12,134 bases of DNA, taken from positions 1 to 12,134 of the forward strand of contig SOJB01000005.1 in NCBI GenBank assembly GCA_004376695.1, in the 5' to 3' direction. The notes beneath the pieces are model-generated. The model saw nothing but the letters and a program-made list of their open reading frames with translations. It was not told the DNA's origin and ran no database searches. The position numbers and the translations under genes were made by a program. Shown piece by piece: positions 1 through 6,089 of the stretch (positions within the stretch are counted from its first letter, which is position 1; each line of letters opens with the position of its first letter). This stretch comes from Dehalococcoidia bacterium (GTDB lineage: Bacteria; Chloroflexota; Dehalococcoidia; GIF9; AB-539-J10).

Positions 1-902
1 GCTCTGAATCCGACTTTCTCGTAGAGTCTTATGGCTTTGGTTGGGTTGTAGTCGTCCACGCCCAACATCGCACTGGTCATGCCTTTGACCTTAAGGCTTT
101 CAAGGCCATGTAGCATCAGCCTCACTCCTATGCCTGTTCTTCTGCATGTCTTCAAGACCCCGATCGTAAAAACCTCCCCGGCCTTCACCTTCTTCTCAAG
201 GTTGTATTTCTCGTCTATGCCAACACCGATGTAGCCGATGCTCTCACCGTTAAGCACGGCGAAGAAAACCTCCTGTTCCTTGAGGTATGGATTGGAGAAT
301 AAGAAGTGGCGTGTCTCCTCCAATGTTTCGGGACGGTAATTGAAGTGTTCCTCGAAGGTTTCATTGATGAGCCAGTTAAACAGCGTTATATCCTCATCCA
401 GGTCTTTCTGGAGAGGTCTAATGGCTACTTCCTTGTTCTCGCCGATGTTCCGCGAAACGTTTGCGAAGTCTATCTCCATCATGCTGCCCACTCGAACATG
501 TTTGAACTCCAACGTTTCCAAAAGCTGTATGTGATCTCTCTCCCTGGAATCAGCCCACGCCTGCGCGGTTGTCATGCCGCGGACTTTGAGCTCCCTCAGG
601 GCTGTTTCTATGAGTTGTCGTTCGATTCCGCGGCCTCGGAATTCCGGGATGACGTCAAAACGTATCAATCCTTTCCCGTCCTTTCTCAACTTGTCCACGT
701 GAGCGTGCGCTACACCGGCCAGCTTTCCATCAAGCTCGGCAATGAATCTCCCCTCGAAGTCAAATTCCGGGTGCTTCTCTTGCAGGAGCATCTCTTCGAC
801 CGAGATGGCTCTCCAGTCCTCATGGTCTTTACGGGCTGCGTTTAATACTTCAATCCAGACGGGCTCATCCACCCCCTTCCCGAAACGTCGCATATTTAGC
901 AT
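1..902 (-). CDS. Tandem GNAT-domain N-acetyltransferase, 3' end cut off by the window edge
   Basis: Probable acetyl-CoA-dependent N-acetyltransferase with two GNAT domains, the layout of mycothiol synthase MshD and related proteins; the substrate is unknown. I translated the minus strand by hand: 300 codons are open from ATG at 902 and the frame runs off the left edge. Domain 1 has the acetyl-CoA loop near residues 84-97 (IPEFRGRGIERQL). Domain 2 has IGVLKTCRRTGIGVRL at about 247-262 followed by the GNAT C-terminal pattern DDYNPTKAIRLYEKVGF at 283-299. The match to that pattern suggests only a short tail is missing. The start is well supported: AGGAGG (complement of 912-917) lies about 8-9 nt upstream of ATG 902. 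A second Met at codon 4 (893) is less well placed. The Shine-Dalgarno overlaps the stop of a possible small ORF (916-1035), so translation may be coupled. Calling it a mycothiol enzyme would be over-reading; 'GNAT family' is secure. Confidence 0.9.
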   Translation of the reverse strand, partial: MLNMRRFGKGVDEPVWIEVLNAARKDHEDWRAISVEEMLLQEKHPEFDFEGRFIAELDGKLAGVAHAHVDKLRKDGKGLIRFDVIPEFRGRGIERQLIETALRELKVRGMTTAQAWADSRERDHIQLLETLEFKHVRVGSMMEIDFANVSRNIGENKEVAIRPLQKDLDEDITLFNWLINETFEEHFNYRPETLEETRHFLFSNPYLKEQEVFFAVLNGESIGYIGVGIDEKYNLEKKVKAGEVFTIGVLKTCRRTGIGVRLMLHGLESLKVKGMTSAMLGVDDYNPTKAIRLYEKVGFR

Positions 903-915
903 GATTCCTGTCCTC

Positions 916-1035
916 CTAACCTTCGATATCCACGTGCATCGTGAACTGAAAAGCTATCAGCTTGGGTTGTCTAGACCTGACAACGGCGTCCTCGGTGAAC
1001 ACGATGTCTCCTAGGAGTAGTTCATAGCTGCTCAC
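916..1035 (-). CDS. Possible 39-aa small ORF or leader peptide upstream of the GNAT gene
   Basis: Short open frame starting GTG at 1035 (MSSYELLLGD...) and ending TAG at 916-918, next to the AGGAGG site of the GNAT gene. A perfect TATAAT (complement of 1044-1049) ends 8 nt before the GTG, so a transcript from it would begin at or just before the start codon. An alternative start is GTG at 1002, preceded by CTAGGAG at 5 nt spacing, giving 28 residues. The peptide is mixed hydrophobic and charged, with no signal peptide or membrane segment. I recognise no family. It could be a small protein, a coupling leader, a remnant of a larger gene, or simply an untranslated leader that happens to be open. 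Conservation of the frame in relatives would decide. Confidence 0.33.
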   Translation of the reverse strand: MSSYELLLGDIVFTEDAVVRSRQPKLIAFQFTMHVDIEG

Positions 1036-1043
1036 AAAACGCG

Positions 1044-1072
1044 ATTATAACAAGGGCAGAGAGATCTTTCTA
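1044..1072 (-). promoter_or_regulatory. Predicted promoter for the small ORF and GNAT gene
   Basis: On the minus strand TAGAAA (complement of 1067-1072, 4 of 6 to TTGACA) lies exactly 17 nt upstream of a perfect TATAAT (complement of 1044-1049). Expected transcription start is about 1036-1038, almost on the GTG at 1035. If instead only the GNAT gene is translated, the mRNA has a leader of about 135 nt. Confidence 0.45.
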
Positions 1073-1408
1073 CTCCGAAAACAGCAAAGCTAGTCGTTCG
1101 AGTAGCAGGGGTCGACTCCGTGCTTTCTATACCCCTGTAGCTGAGAGTATAGCCTAGACTCGGACACTGCTCTGGATTCGGTGCTCGGGATTAGGATTTC
1201 ACTCCGTGGAGGTGAGGCTTGTCCGCGCCTGCACATATCGGCGCGCATGGGAAAACTCCGCCACTACATTCAGGGCTGGCTTCTATGATACACAGATTCA
1301 GGTTTAGCAAAACGGAGTTGGCCTTCTTTTTCCTCGCTCTTCTCGTGGAGATCCTGCGAATACCGACGGATTAACCTAGGACCCCTGAAAGACCGATTCT
1401 CTCAAAGG
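1073..1408. other. Non-coding stretch between the nitroreductase and GNAT transcription units
   Basis: I see no convincing gene, tRNA or T-tailed terminator here. Small inverted repeats exist: CGCGCC at 1224-1229 with GGCGCG at 1240-1245 (6-bp stem, 10-nt loop), and CTCCGTGGAG at 1202-1211. Neither is followed by a T run on either strand, so they are not called as terminators. Both flanking genes are on the minus strand, so this is the 3' region of the nitroreductase operon plus upstream DNA of the GNAT promoter. Confidence 0.5.
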
Positions 1409-2089
1409 TTAGAAGCCGTACCAGGTGCTTATACTATCCAATGGTTCTCGTTCGGAGTGCAGTTGATTTATAGGGTCATCCCAGTCTGGGTAACCGATTG
1501 CAATCCCCAGCACTATCAGCTTGGAATCCGTGATTCTAAGTATGCTTCTCAAGATGTCAGGATAGCCAACGGCCTGTATTTGAGCGATGGTGCCCAGGCC
1601 GTACGTGGGAGCAAGCAGCATAATGTTCTCAGCCACCAAACCGCAATCAAAGATGGGCCAGACATTCAGCGCATGACCCTGCAGGTAGAAGGAGCGGTCG
1701 ATGTAGATGTAGATGGCGCAGGGAGCCTCAAACAGTCTCAAGCCCTGCAAGAGCCACCACTTCCGCCTCTCTTTGTCCTCCCTGCTTATTCCCTTTAGTT
1801 CAAATACTTCCCTGCCGAGAACACGACGACGCGTATCGTAGGGCTCGGGAAATCCCCGGGGATGAGGGATGTCCGGATTGGCTTGCTCTTCTGCATTGTC
1901 AACGAAGGCCTCTCTTATTTCCTCCAGCGTCTTTCCGGTTGCTATTGCGAATTCCCAGGGCTGCGTATTCGCCCAGGAGGGAGCGCGCAGAGCTAACTCC
2001 ATTATCTCCTTGAGAGTCCCGCGGGGTACGGGGTCGGGTTTGAAGGCCCGAATGCTCTTCCTCTGACGTATGGTTTCGCAAGCTTCCAT
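1409..2089 (-). CDS. Nitroreductase family protein (FMN-dependent oxidoreductase)
   Basis: Likely cytoplasmic FMN enzyme that reduces nitro, quinone or related acceptors with NAD(P)H; the physiological substrate is unknown. From ATG 2089 the protein is 226 aa. Family hallmarks: the N-terminal FMN phosphate-binding RKSIRAF at residues 10-16, APSWANTQPWEF at 36-47, the central helix DCGLVAENIMLLAPTYGLGT at about 148-167, and VLGIAIGYPD at 193-202. The frame is open upstream to ATG 2233, which overlaps the methyltransferase stop as ATGA. The extra 48 residues are Lys/Arg/Ser-rich, resemble nothing in the family and precede the usual start of the fold, so I prefer 2089. Purine-rich AAAGGAGGAAGG lies just upstream of it. 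The C-terminal IxxWYGF is a plausible end. Last gene of the recombinase-led run. Confidence 0.92.
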   Translation of the reverse strand: MEACETIRQRKSIRAFKPDPVPRGTLKEIMELALRAPSWANTQPWEFAIATGKTLEEIREAFVDNAEEQANPDIPHPRGFPEPYDTRRRVLGREVFELKGISREDKERRKWWLLQGLRLFEAPCAIYIYIDRSFYLQGHALNVWPIFDCGLVAENIMLLAPTYGLGTIAQIQAVGYPDILRSILRITDSKLIVLGIAIGYPDWDDPINQLHSEREPLDSISTWYGF

Positions 2090-2229
2090 GCCGTGGCCTT
2101 CCTCCTTTCCTTTCTTTGAACAGCCTCTGCGCTTCTCAGCCGCAGTTTGCCGTTTTGATGGACAATGAGGCGACCTTGATATCTCTCCGCGTTGAGCGCC
2201 GGTGCTATCTCTATCGCTGATTGCGCTTT

Positions 2230-2874
2230 TCATTTGTCCCAGGCACCTTCACCGATAAGGGGCACGAAACAGCAACCTCCCAGTCTCTCAGTCCGACTCT
2301 CTTTCCTGAGCCTGGTGACCTTCAGCAATTCCTGCTGCCATCGAGAGCCTACGGGGATGACCAATCGACCGTTCCGGATCAACTGCTCCAGAAGAACTTG
2401 AGGTACAGCGGGAGCAGCGGCAGAGACTATAATGGCACCGTAAGGCGCTCCCTCCGGCCAGCCCAAGGTTCTGCCCGCCGTGTGAACATCAATGCTGGAA
2501 TAACCGAGCTTACGGAGAACGGCCTTAGCTGACTGAGCCAGCTCAGGTATGCATTCTACAGTAATCACCTTTTGAGCCATTTCAGCCAATATGGCTGCCT
2601 CGTAACCGCTGCCCGTCCCCAGTTCCAGCACTTCCTCATCCCCCTTGAGCTCCAAAGCCTGCACCATCAAGGCCACAATGAATGGCTGCGAGATAGTCTG
2701 CCCATAGCCAATGGTCAACGGGATATCGTCATAAGCAACATGATACTGGTGCCGTGACAGAAAGGCTTCACGCGGAACGCGCTTCATAGCTTCAATTACA
2801 CGCTTGTCTGCGATGACGTGGTCAAGGGATTTGAACAAGACAGCTCTAGCCCGCTCTAAATCCACCGCTTTCAT
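2230..2874 (-). CDS. pcm: Protein-L-isoaspartate O-methyltransferase
   Basis: SAM-dependent repair enzyme that methylates L-isoaspartyl residues formed by ageing of Asp/Asn, allowing reversion to Asp; cytoplasmic. From ATG 2874 it is 214 aa, normal for the family. Numbering from that Met: VIEAMKRVPREAF at 26-38, the PCMT signature GYGQTISQP at 56-64, SAM motif I VLELGTGSGYE at 82-92, the acidic ribose-binding end of the next strand VITVECIPE at 103-111, TLGWPEGAPYGAIIVSAAAP at 136-155, and VPLIGEGAW at 204-212. Oddity: the usual GDG before TLGW reads AGR. An alternative TTG start at 2889 overlaps the stop of the upstream membrane-protein gene (TTGA) and would add five residues. Neither start has a good Shine-Dalgarno; coupling to the gene 11 nt upstream is likely. 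Confidence 0.94.
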   Translation of the reverse strand: MKAVDLERARAVLFKSLDHVIADKRVIEAMKRVPREAFLSRHQYHVAYDDIPLTIGYGQTISQPFIVALMVQALELKGDEEVLELGTGSGYEAAILAEMAQKVITVECIPELAQSAKAVLRKLGYSSIDVHTAGRTLGWPEGAPYGAIIVSAAAPAVPQVLLEQLIRNGRLVIPVGSRWQQELLKVTRLRKESRTERLGGCCFVPLIGEGAWDK

Positions 2875-2885
2875 CGATCGGGGAG

Positions 2886-3143
2886 TCAATCAAGAACAGG
2901 GGGAAGAACAAAGGACAGTATTATGAGGGCCAGAATCATAGCGCCGGCAATGATGCCGATACGTTTCAATTCCGGGATAACGTGTTGATGGCGGCCGGTG
3001 AGATCCTGGGCTGTAGGTGATGGACGGGCTGGCCTCTGCACCGTAACAGGCGCCCCCCCTGGTGGCTGGGGCGGTCTTTCCTGCACTGGCTTCATCGCCC
3101 TCGACCGATACTTAGCTTTGGCGCGTCGTGATTTCTTTGCCAT
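2886..3143 (-). CDS. Small C-terminally membrane-anchored protein, unknown function
   Basis: Predicted 85-aa protein with three parts: a basic N-terminus (MAKKSRRAKAKYRSR, residues 1-15), a Pro-rich linker (about 19-44, including RPPQPPGG), and one hydrophobic helix (about 62-82, IGIIAGAMILALIILSFVL) ending in PPVLD. There is no signal peptide; the layout predicts a tail-anchored protein with its basic part in the cytoplasm. Start ATG 3143 is favoured by AAGGTG about 6 nt upstream. GTG 3152 is an in-frame alternative that overlaps the recombinase stop (GTGA). It sits 5 nt after the recombinase and just before pcm, so it is almost surely co-transcribed with them. I recognise no family. The basic start could bind nucleic acid or phospholipid, but that is only inference. 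Confidence 0.72.
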   Translation of the reverse strand: MAKKSRRAKAKYRSRAMKPVQERPPQPPGGAPVTVQRPARPSPTAQDLTGRHQHVIPELKRIGIIAGAMILALIILSFVLPPVLD

Positions 3144-3148
3144 TATCC

Positions 3149-4003
3149 TCACCTTGATGGAGATTGCCTATAGACCCTTGTAGTGGAGATGTATGCATGG
3201 CCCAGAAGCTGCTGGAGTTGATGGAGGTCGGCTCCGCCCTGCAGCTTGTGCCTTGCGAAGGTGTGACGCAGGGTCTGTGGCGTGACCCTGCCCCCCAGAC
3301 CCGCCCGCGAGGCATAGTCCTTGATGATCTGCCAGAATCCCTGCCGGGTCAATCGCTTACCACGCCTGTTGAGAAACAGAGCCTGCTCTGCTTCGTCATA
3401 CAGCAGATCCAGCCTATCGTTTCTGAGGAAATTCCCTAAGACCATGCTCAAACCCTGGTCAAACGGAGCCTGTCTTCCCGAGCTGATATGCACACACTTC
3501 TGCTCAGAATCAATGTCCGCAACGTTCAATGACACCAATTCGCTGATACGCAAACCCGTGGCATGGAGCAATTCCAGCATCACCACATCTCGTCTGGCTT
3601 CCGGAGTGGGCAGTCTTGCTGCCTCGGCAAGCAGCCTCTCATATTCAGAGGAAGACAAGAACCTGAGTGAGTGTCTGCTGACGTGAGGAGCGGGCAGATT
3701 CTCTGTCGGATTCCCTCTCATCCTTCCCGAACCAACCATGAATCTGAAGAATGACCTGGCGGACGCCACCTTACGAGCTGTTGTTGCCGCAGAATATCTC
3801 TTCTCCCTAAGCTTAAGCAAATAGCTCTTCAGAAGCTCATCATATGATTTGATGCTGTCCTTTGCCTGCTCCGCAGCAATAAAGGCTGCCATTTGGGTCA
3901 GGTCATTGCGATAAGCAGCTACGGTATTCTGAGAGTAGCCTTTCTCCCTGGCCACGTATTGAAGGAAGGTGTCGATATCCAGGTTTGTCACAGTTGCATT
4001 CAA
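3149..4003 (-). CDS. XerC/XerD-like tyrosine recombinase with altered catalytic residues
   Basis: Tyrosine-family site-specific recombinase, 284 aa, close to XerD in length (about 298). N-terminal SAM-like DNA-binding domain at about 8-95 (GYSQNTVAAYRNDL, ARKVASARSFFRFM); C-terminal catalytic domain from about 113. Conserved residues seen: Arg152 (ATGLRISEL), Arg246 (TLRHTFA), His269 (LLGHAYISTT) and nucleophile Tyr278 (RVYRQ). Two expected residues seem missing: the beta-hairpin Lys (family GKGxKER; here HISSGRQAPF at 172-181) and the first His of HxxR, which is Gln243 (TPQTLR). The protein ends six residues after the Tyr, without the usual C-terminal helix. Start is TTG 4003 with TAGGAG at 8 nt spacing. 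First gene of a run with the small membrane protein, pcm and nitroreductase. It may be a Xer homologue for chromosome dimer resolution or a specialised, possibly inactive, partner. No att sites seen. Confidence 0.93.
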   Translation of the reverse strand: MNATVTNLDIDTFLQYVAREKGYSQNTVAAYRNDLTQMAAFIAAEQAKDSIKSYDELLKSYLLKLREKRYSAATTARKVASARSFFRFMVGSGRMRGNPTENLPAPHVSRHSLRFLSSSEYERLLAEAARLPTPEARRDVVMLELLHATGLRISELVSLNVADIDSEQKCVHISSGRQAPFDQGLSMVLGNFLRNDRLDLLYDEAEQALFLNRRGKRLTRQGFWQIIKDYASRAGLGGRVTPQTLRHTFARHKLQGGADLHQLQQLLGHAYISTTRVYRQSPSR

Positions 4004-4030
4004 CTATAAGGCTCCTAACAGTTGTCCTGC

Positions 4031-4108
4031 TCCCTACGGGACCGGGTCAGTGGGAGCGGGATACGACCCTGACCTTTCCCAGTTTAGTCGGGACTCCCAT
4101 CAAGGGAG
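4031..4108 (-). other. Hairpin-rich 5' leader of the recombinase transcript
   Basis: The region between the predicted minus promoter (start near 4118) and TTG 4003 can fold into three consecutive stems: CTCCC/GGGAG at 4094-4098 and 4104-4108 (5-nt loop), GGTCAG/CTGACC at 4045-4050 and 4069-4074, and TCCC/GGGA at 4031-4034 and 4038-4041. The Shine-Dalgarno lies downstream of all three. No T run follows a stem, so this is not an obvious attenuator, and it matches no riboswitch class I know. Stems this short can arise by chance in G/C-rich runs. Confidence 0.3.
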
Positions 4109-4120
4109 AGGAATCCTGTG

Positions 4121-4133
4121 CCCTATTATAGGG
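4121..4133. promoter_or_regulatory. 13-bp palindrome covering the -10 box of the recombinase promoter
   Basis: CCCTATTATAGGG is a perfect inverted repeat with a single central base, in the intergenic region between the divergent recombinase and uvrC genes. It contains the minus-strand -10 hexamer TATAAT. Its symmetry and position suit a repressor site, but a -10 box is itself partly symmetric, so chance is possible. No second copy is seen near the uvrC promoter. Confidence 0.35.
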
Positions 4134-4154
4134 TCAACCATAATTGTAACACAA
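4125..4154 (-). promoter_or_regulatory. Predicted promoter for the recombinase operon
   Basis: Perfect TATAAT on the minus strand (complement of 4125-4130) with a weak TTGTGT (complement of 4149-4154) 18 nt upstream. Start expected near 4118, giving a leader of roughly 115 nt before TTG 4003. The -10 is strong and the -35 poor. Confidence 0.4.
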
Positions 4155-4166
4155 ATGACATCATCT

Positions 4167-4195
4167 TTGCCTCTGTACATGCCACTTGCTACAAT
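4167..4195 (+). promoter_or_regulatory. Predicted uvrC promoter, leaderless geometry
   Basis: TTGCCT (4167-4172), exactly 17 nt spacer, TACAAT (4190-4195), then only 9 nt to ATG 4205. Transcription starting about 7 nt after the -10 box would leave 2-3 nt before the start codon. The 25 nt before the ATG contain no Shine-Dalgarno, which fits leaderless initiation. No LexA-type operator was recognised. Confidence 0.5.
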
Positions 4196-4204
4196 GAATT
4201 CACC

Positions 4205-6025
4205 ATGGAATTAGAACAGCTAGGAGCTTTGCCGGCAAGGCCTGGGGTTTACCTCTTTAAGGACGAGGAAGGTAATGTGATTTACGTCGGTAAGGCTGCC
4301 AACTTGCGTAGCCGGGTGAGGAGCTATTTCGGTGCTCGCTCCAGCCTGTCAGCAAGAATGCAGAAACTGACGGCGAGAATACAGGACTTCGAGTTCGTAG
4401 TTACCAATTCCGAGCAGGAGGCGCTTATCCTGGAATGCAATCTGATCAAGAAATATACCCCTCGCTACAATATTCGCCTCAAAGATAATAAGACCTTCCC
4501 CTACCTCAGGATAGATATTAACGAGGATTGGCCTCGGGTTTGCATCACCCGCCGGGTTCAGAAAGACGGAGCCAAGTACTTCGGCCCTTTTGCCAGTGCT
4601 GGCTCAGTACGCAGGACTTTGAGGTTGATAAAGAGGATATTCCCTTTTCGGAGTTGCGATAGACACATCGAAGGCAAAGATAAGCGACCTTGTCTCAACT
4701 ATCACATTCACCGCTGTCTTGGACCGTGTGTCGGGGCAGTGGAAAAACAGGAATACGATGACGTGATAAGGCGGGTCATGCTGTTCCTACAGGGGAGACA
4801 GGAGCTTGTCCTCCGCGAGTTGAACACGAGGATGAAGGAGGCAGCGCGGCAGCTTCAGTTCGAAAGAGCAGCTTTGCTGCGCGACCAGATCAAGGCAATA
4901 GAGGAGGTCATAGAGGGGCAGAGGATTGCCGTGGCACTGAAGGGGGATCAGGATATCATCGGTCTGGCACAAAACGAAACGCAAGCTTGCGTCGAGGTCT
5001 TTTTCGTGCGCAACGATAAGCTTATCGGCCGAGACCATTTTGTCATGGAAGGCATCCATGGCGAGCCTCCCGGAGAAGTAATAACGAGTTTTGTCAAGCA
5101 GTACTATGCCTCAGCAGTGTATGTGCCACCACTCATACTGCTTCAGCATGCCGTAAACGAGCCGGCAGCGCTCTCTCAATGGCTTACAGGCCAGAGAGGG
5201 AGCGGGGTGAGGCTCCGTGTGCCACAGCGGGGAGCTAAGAAAAAACTGGTGGACACGGTATCCGAAAATGCTGTCCGAGGCATGCAGTTCGCCCAGGCAA
5301 AACAAATGAGGGCAGAGGCGATAAGCTCTGGCCTGCAGGAGTTGAAAGACAGACTTCGCCTGACCAGAATACCCCTGAGAATGGAGTGTTATGATGTCTC
5401 CAATCTTCAGGGCACTTCGGCCACCGGCAGCATGGTTGTTCTCGAGAAGGGCTTACCTAAACCATCGCATTATCGCCGTTTCCGCATCAAGACTGTGGCC
5501 GGTGCCGACGATTGTGCCATGATCAGAGAGACGCTGAGGCGCAGGTTTGGGCGAGGCCTGAAGGGCAGAGGTAGTTGGGCGATCACTCCCGACCTTGTCG
5601 TCATCGATGGCGGCAGGGGACAGCTTAATGCCGCCCTGGAATTGAGGCGGGAACTGGGACTGGGCTTTATCCCTATGGTTAGCCTGGCCAAAGGAAACGA
5701 GGAGGTGTTCATTCCCGGTGAACCCGAGCCAGTCCGCATAGCCAGGGATTCACCCGCGCTCCATATTCTGCAGAGAGGCAGGGATGAAGCACATCGCTTC
5801 GCTGTAAGCTACCACCGAAAGCTGCGCGCTAAGGATTTCGTTGCATCGGTGGTGAACGGCATTTCGGGCATCGGGCCCAGGCGCAAGAAGGCTTTGCTGG
5901 ACAAGTTCGGCTCAGTGGAAGCCGTCAGGGAAGCTTCGATAGAGGAGCTAAGCCAAACGAAAGGCATGACCCTGGCGCTCGCGCACAGAGTCAAGGAATA
6001 CCTGGGCGATTCGTCGGTGTCCTAG
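4205..6025 (+). CDS. uvrC: Excinuclease ABC subunit C
   Basis: Dual-incision nuclease of nucleotide excision repair; acts with UvrA and UvrB on both sides of bulky lesions. 606 aa from ATG 4205, normal length. Domains: GIY-YIG nuclease at 12-90 (PGVYLF, VIYVGKA, Glu77 in LILECNLI); a Cys quartet Cys151-x11-Cys163-x7-Cys171-x3-Cys175 in the pattern of the iron-sulphur site reported in UvrC; UVR domain for UvrB contact at about 204-238; RNase H-like 3'... second nuclease core with Asp397 (CYDVSN), Asp435/436 (ADDCAMIRE), Asp468 (VVIDGGRGQL) and His530 (EAHRFAVSYHR); tandem helix-hairpin-helix at about 548-603 (GISGIGPRRKKALLDKFGS). All key residues are present. The frame stays open to ATG 4118, but the added 29 residues are unlike UvrC and the promoter lies inside them, so 4205 is chosen. 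uvrA and uvrB are not in the window. Confidence 0.98.
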   Translation: MELEQLGALPARPGVYLFKDEEGNVIYVGKAANLRSRVRSYFGARSSLSARMQKLTARIQDFEFVVTNSEQEALILECNLIKKYTPRYNIRLKDNKTFPYLRIDINEDWPRVCITRRVQKDGAKYFGPFASAGSVRRTLRLIKRIFPFRSCDRHIEGKDKRPCLNYHIHRCLGPCVGAVEKQEYDDVIRRVMLFLQGRQELVLRELNTRMKEAARQLQFERAALLRDQIKAIEEVIEGQRIAVALKGDQDIIGLAQNETQACVEVFFVRNDKLIGRDHFVMEGIHGEPPGEVITSFVKQYYASAVYVPPLILLQHAVNEPAALSQWLTGQRGSGVRLRVPQRGAKKKLVDTVSENAVRGMQFAQAKQMRAEAISSGLQELKDRLRLTRIPLRMECYDVSNLQGTSATGSMVVLEKGLPKPSHYRRFRIKTVAGADDCAMIRETLRRRFGRGLKGRGSWAITPDLVVIDGGRGQLNAALELRRELGLGFIPMVSLAKGNEEVFIPGEPEPVRIARDSPALHILQRGRDEAHRFAVSYHRKLRAKDFVASVVNGISGIGPRRKKALLDKFGSVEAVREASIEELSQTKGMTLALAHRVKEYLGDSSVS

Positions 6026-6052
6026 CATCCCTGGCCGCAGATGGTTCAGCTA

Positions 6053-6081
6053 TTGACTTCAGTCCGCGATACGTCCACAAT
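6053..6081 (+). promoter_or_regulatory. Predicted promoter of the prepilin peptidase, leaderless geometry
   Basis: TTGACT (6053-6058, 5 of 6 to consensus), 17 nt spacer, CACAAT (6076-6081, 4 of 6), then 8 nt to GTG 6090. A start 7 nt after the -10 box falls at about 6088, so the mRNA would have almost no leader. There is no Shine-Dalgarno before the GTG, so the promoter and start call support each other. Confidence 0.52.
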
Positions 6082-6089
6082 AAACACCC

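Noticed and set aside
306..1014. Plus-strand open frames of 179 and 90 codons opposite the GNAT gene
   Set aside because: They lie antisense to a gene with clear GNAT motifs and a strong Shine-Dalgarno, and have no recognisable features of their own.
1224..1245. CGCGCC/GGCGCG hairpin as terminator or small RNA
   Set aside because: Short stem, no T run, and no promoter tied to it.
2090..2233. 48-residue N-terminal extension of the nitroreductase from an ATG overlapping the pcm stop (ATGA)
   Set aside because: The residues are Lys/Arg/Ser-rich and unlike the family, the FMN motif normally lies near the start, and a purine-rich Shine-Dalgarno precedes ATG 2089.
2230..3152. Three NTGA start/stop overlaps in a row (GTGA 3149-3152, TTGA 2886-2889, ATGA 2230-2233) as a sign of translational coupling
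   Set aside because: A TGA stop preceded by A, G or T always creates a start codon in the -1 frame, so such overlaps arise often by chance. Shine-Dalgarno or fold evidence favours the downstream starts in two of the three.
3149..4003. Recombinase as evidence of an integrated mobile element or integron
   Set aside because: No attachment sites, direct repeats, phage genes or tRNA beside it. Its length and operon partners fit a chromosomal Xer-type gene.
4118..4204. Upstream extension of UvrC from ATG 4118
   Set aside because: The 29 added residues are not UvrC-like, and the predicted promoter lies within them.
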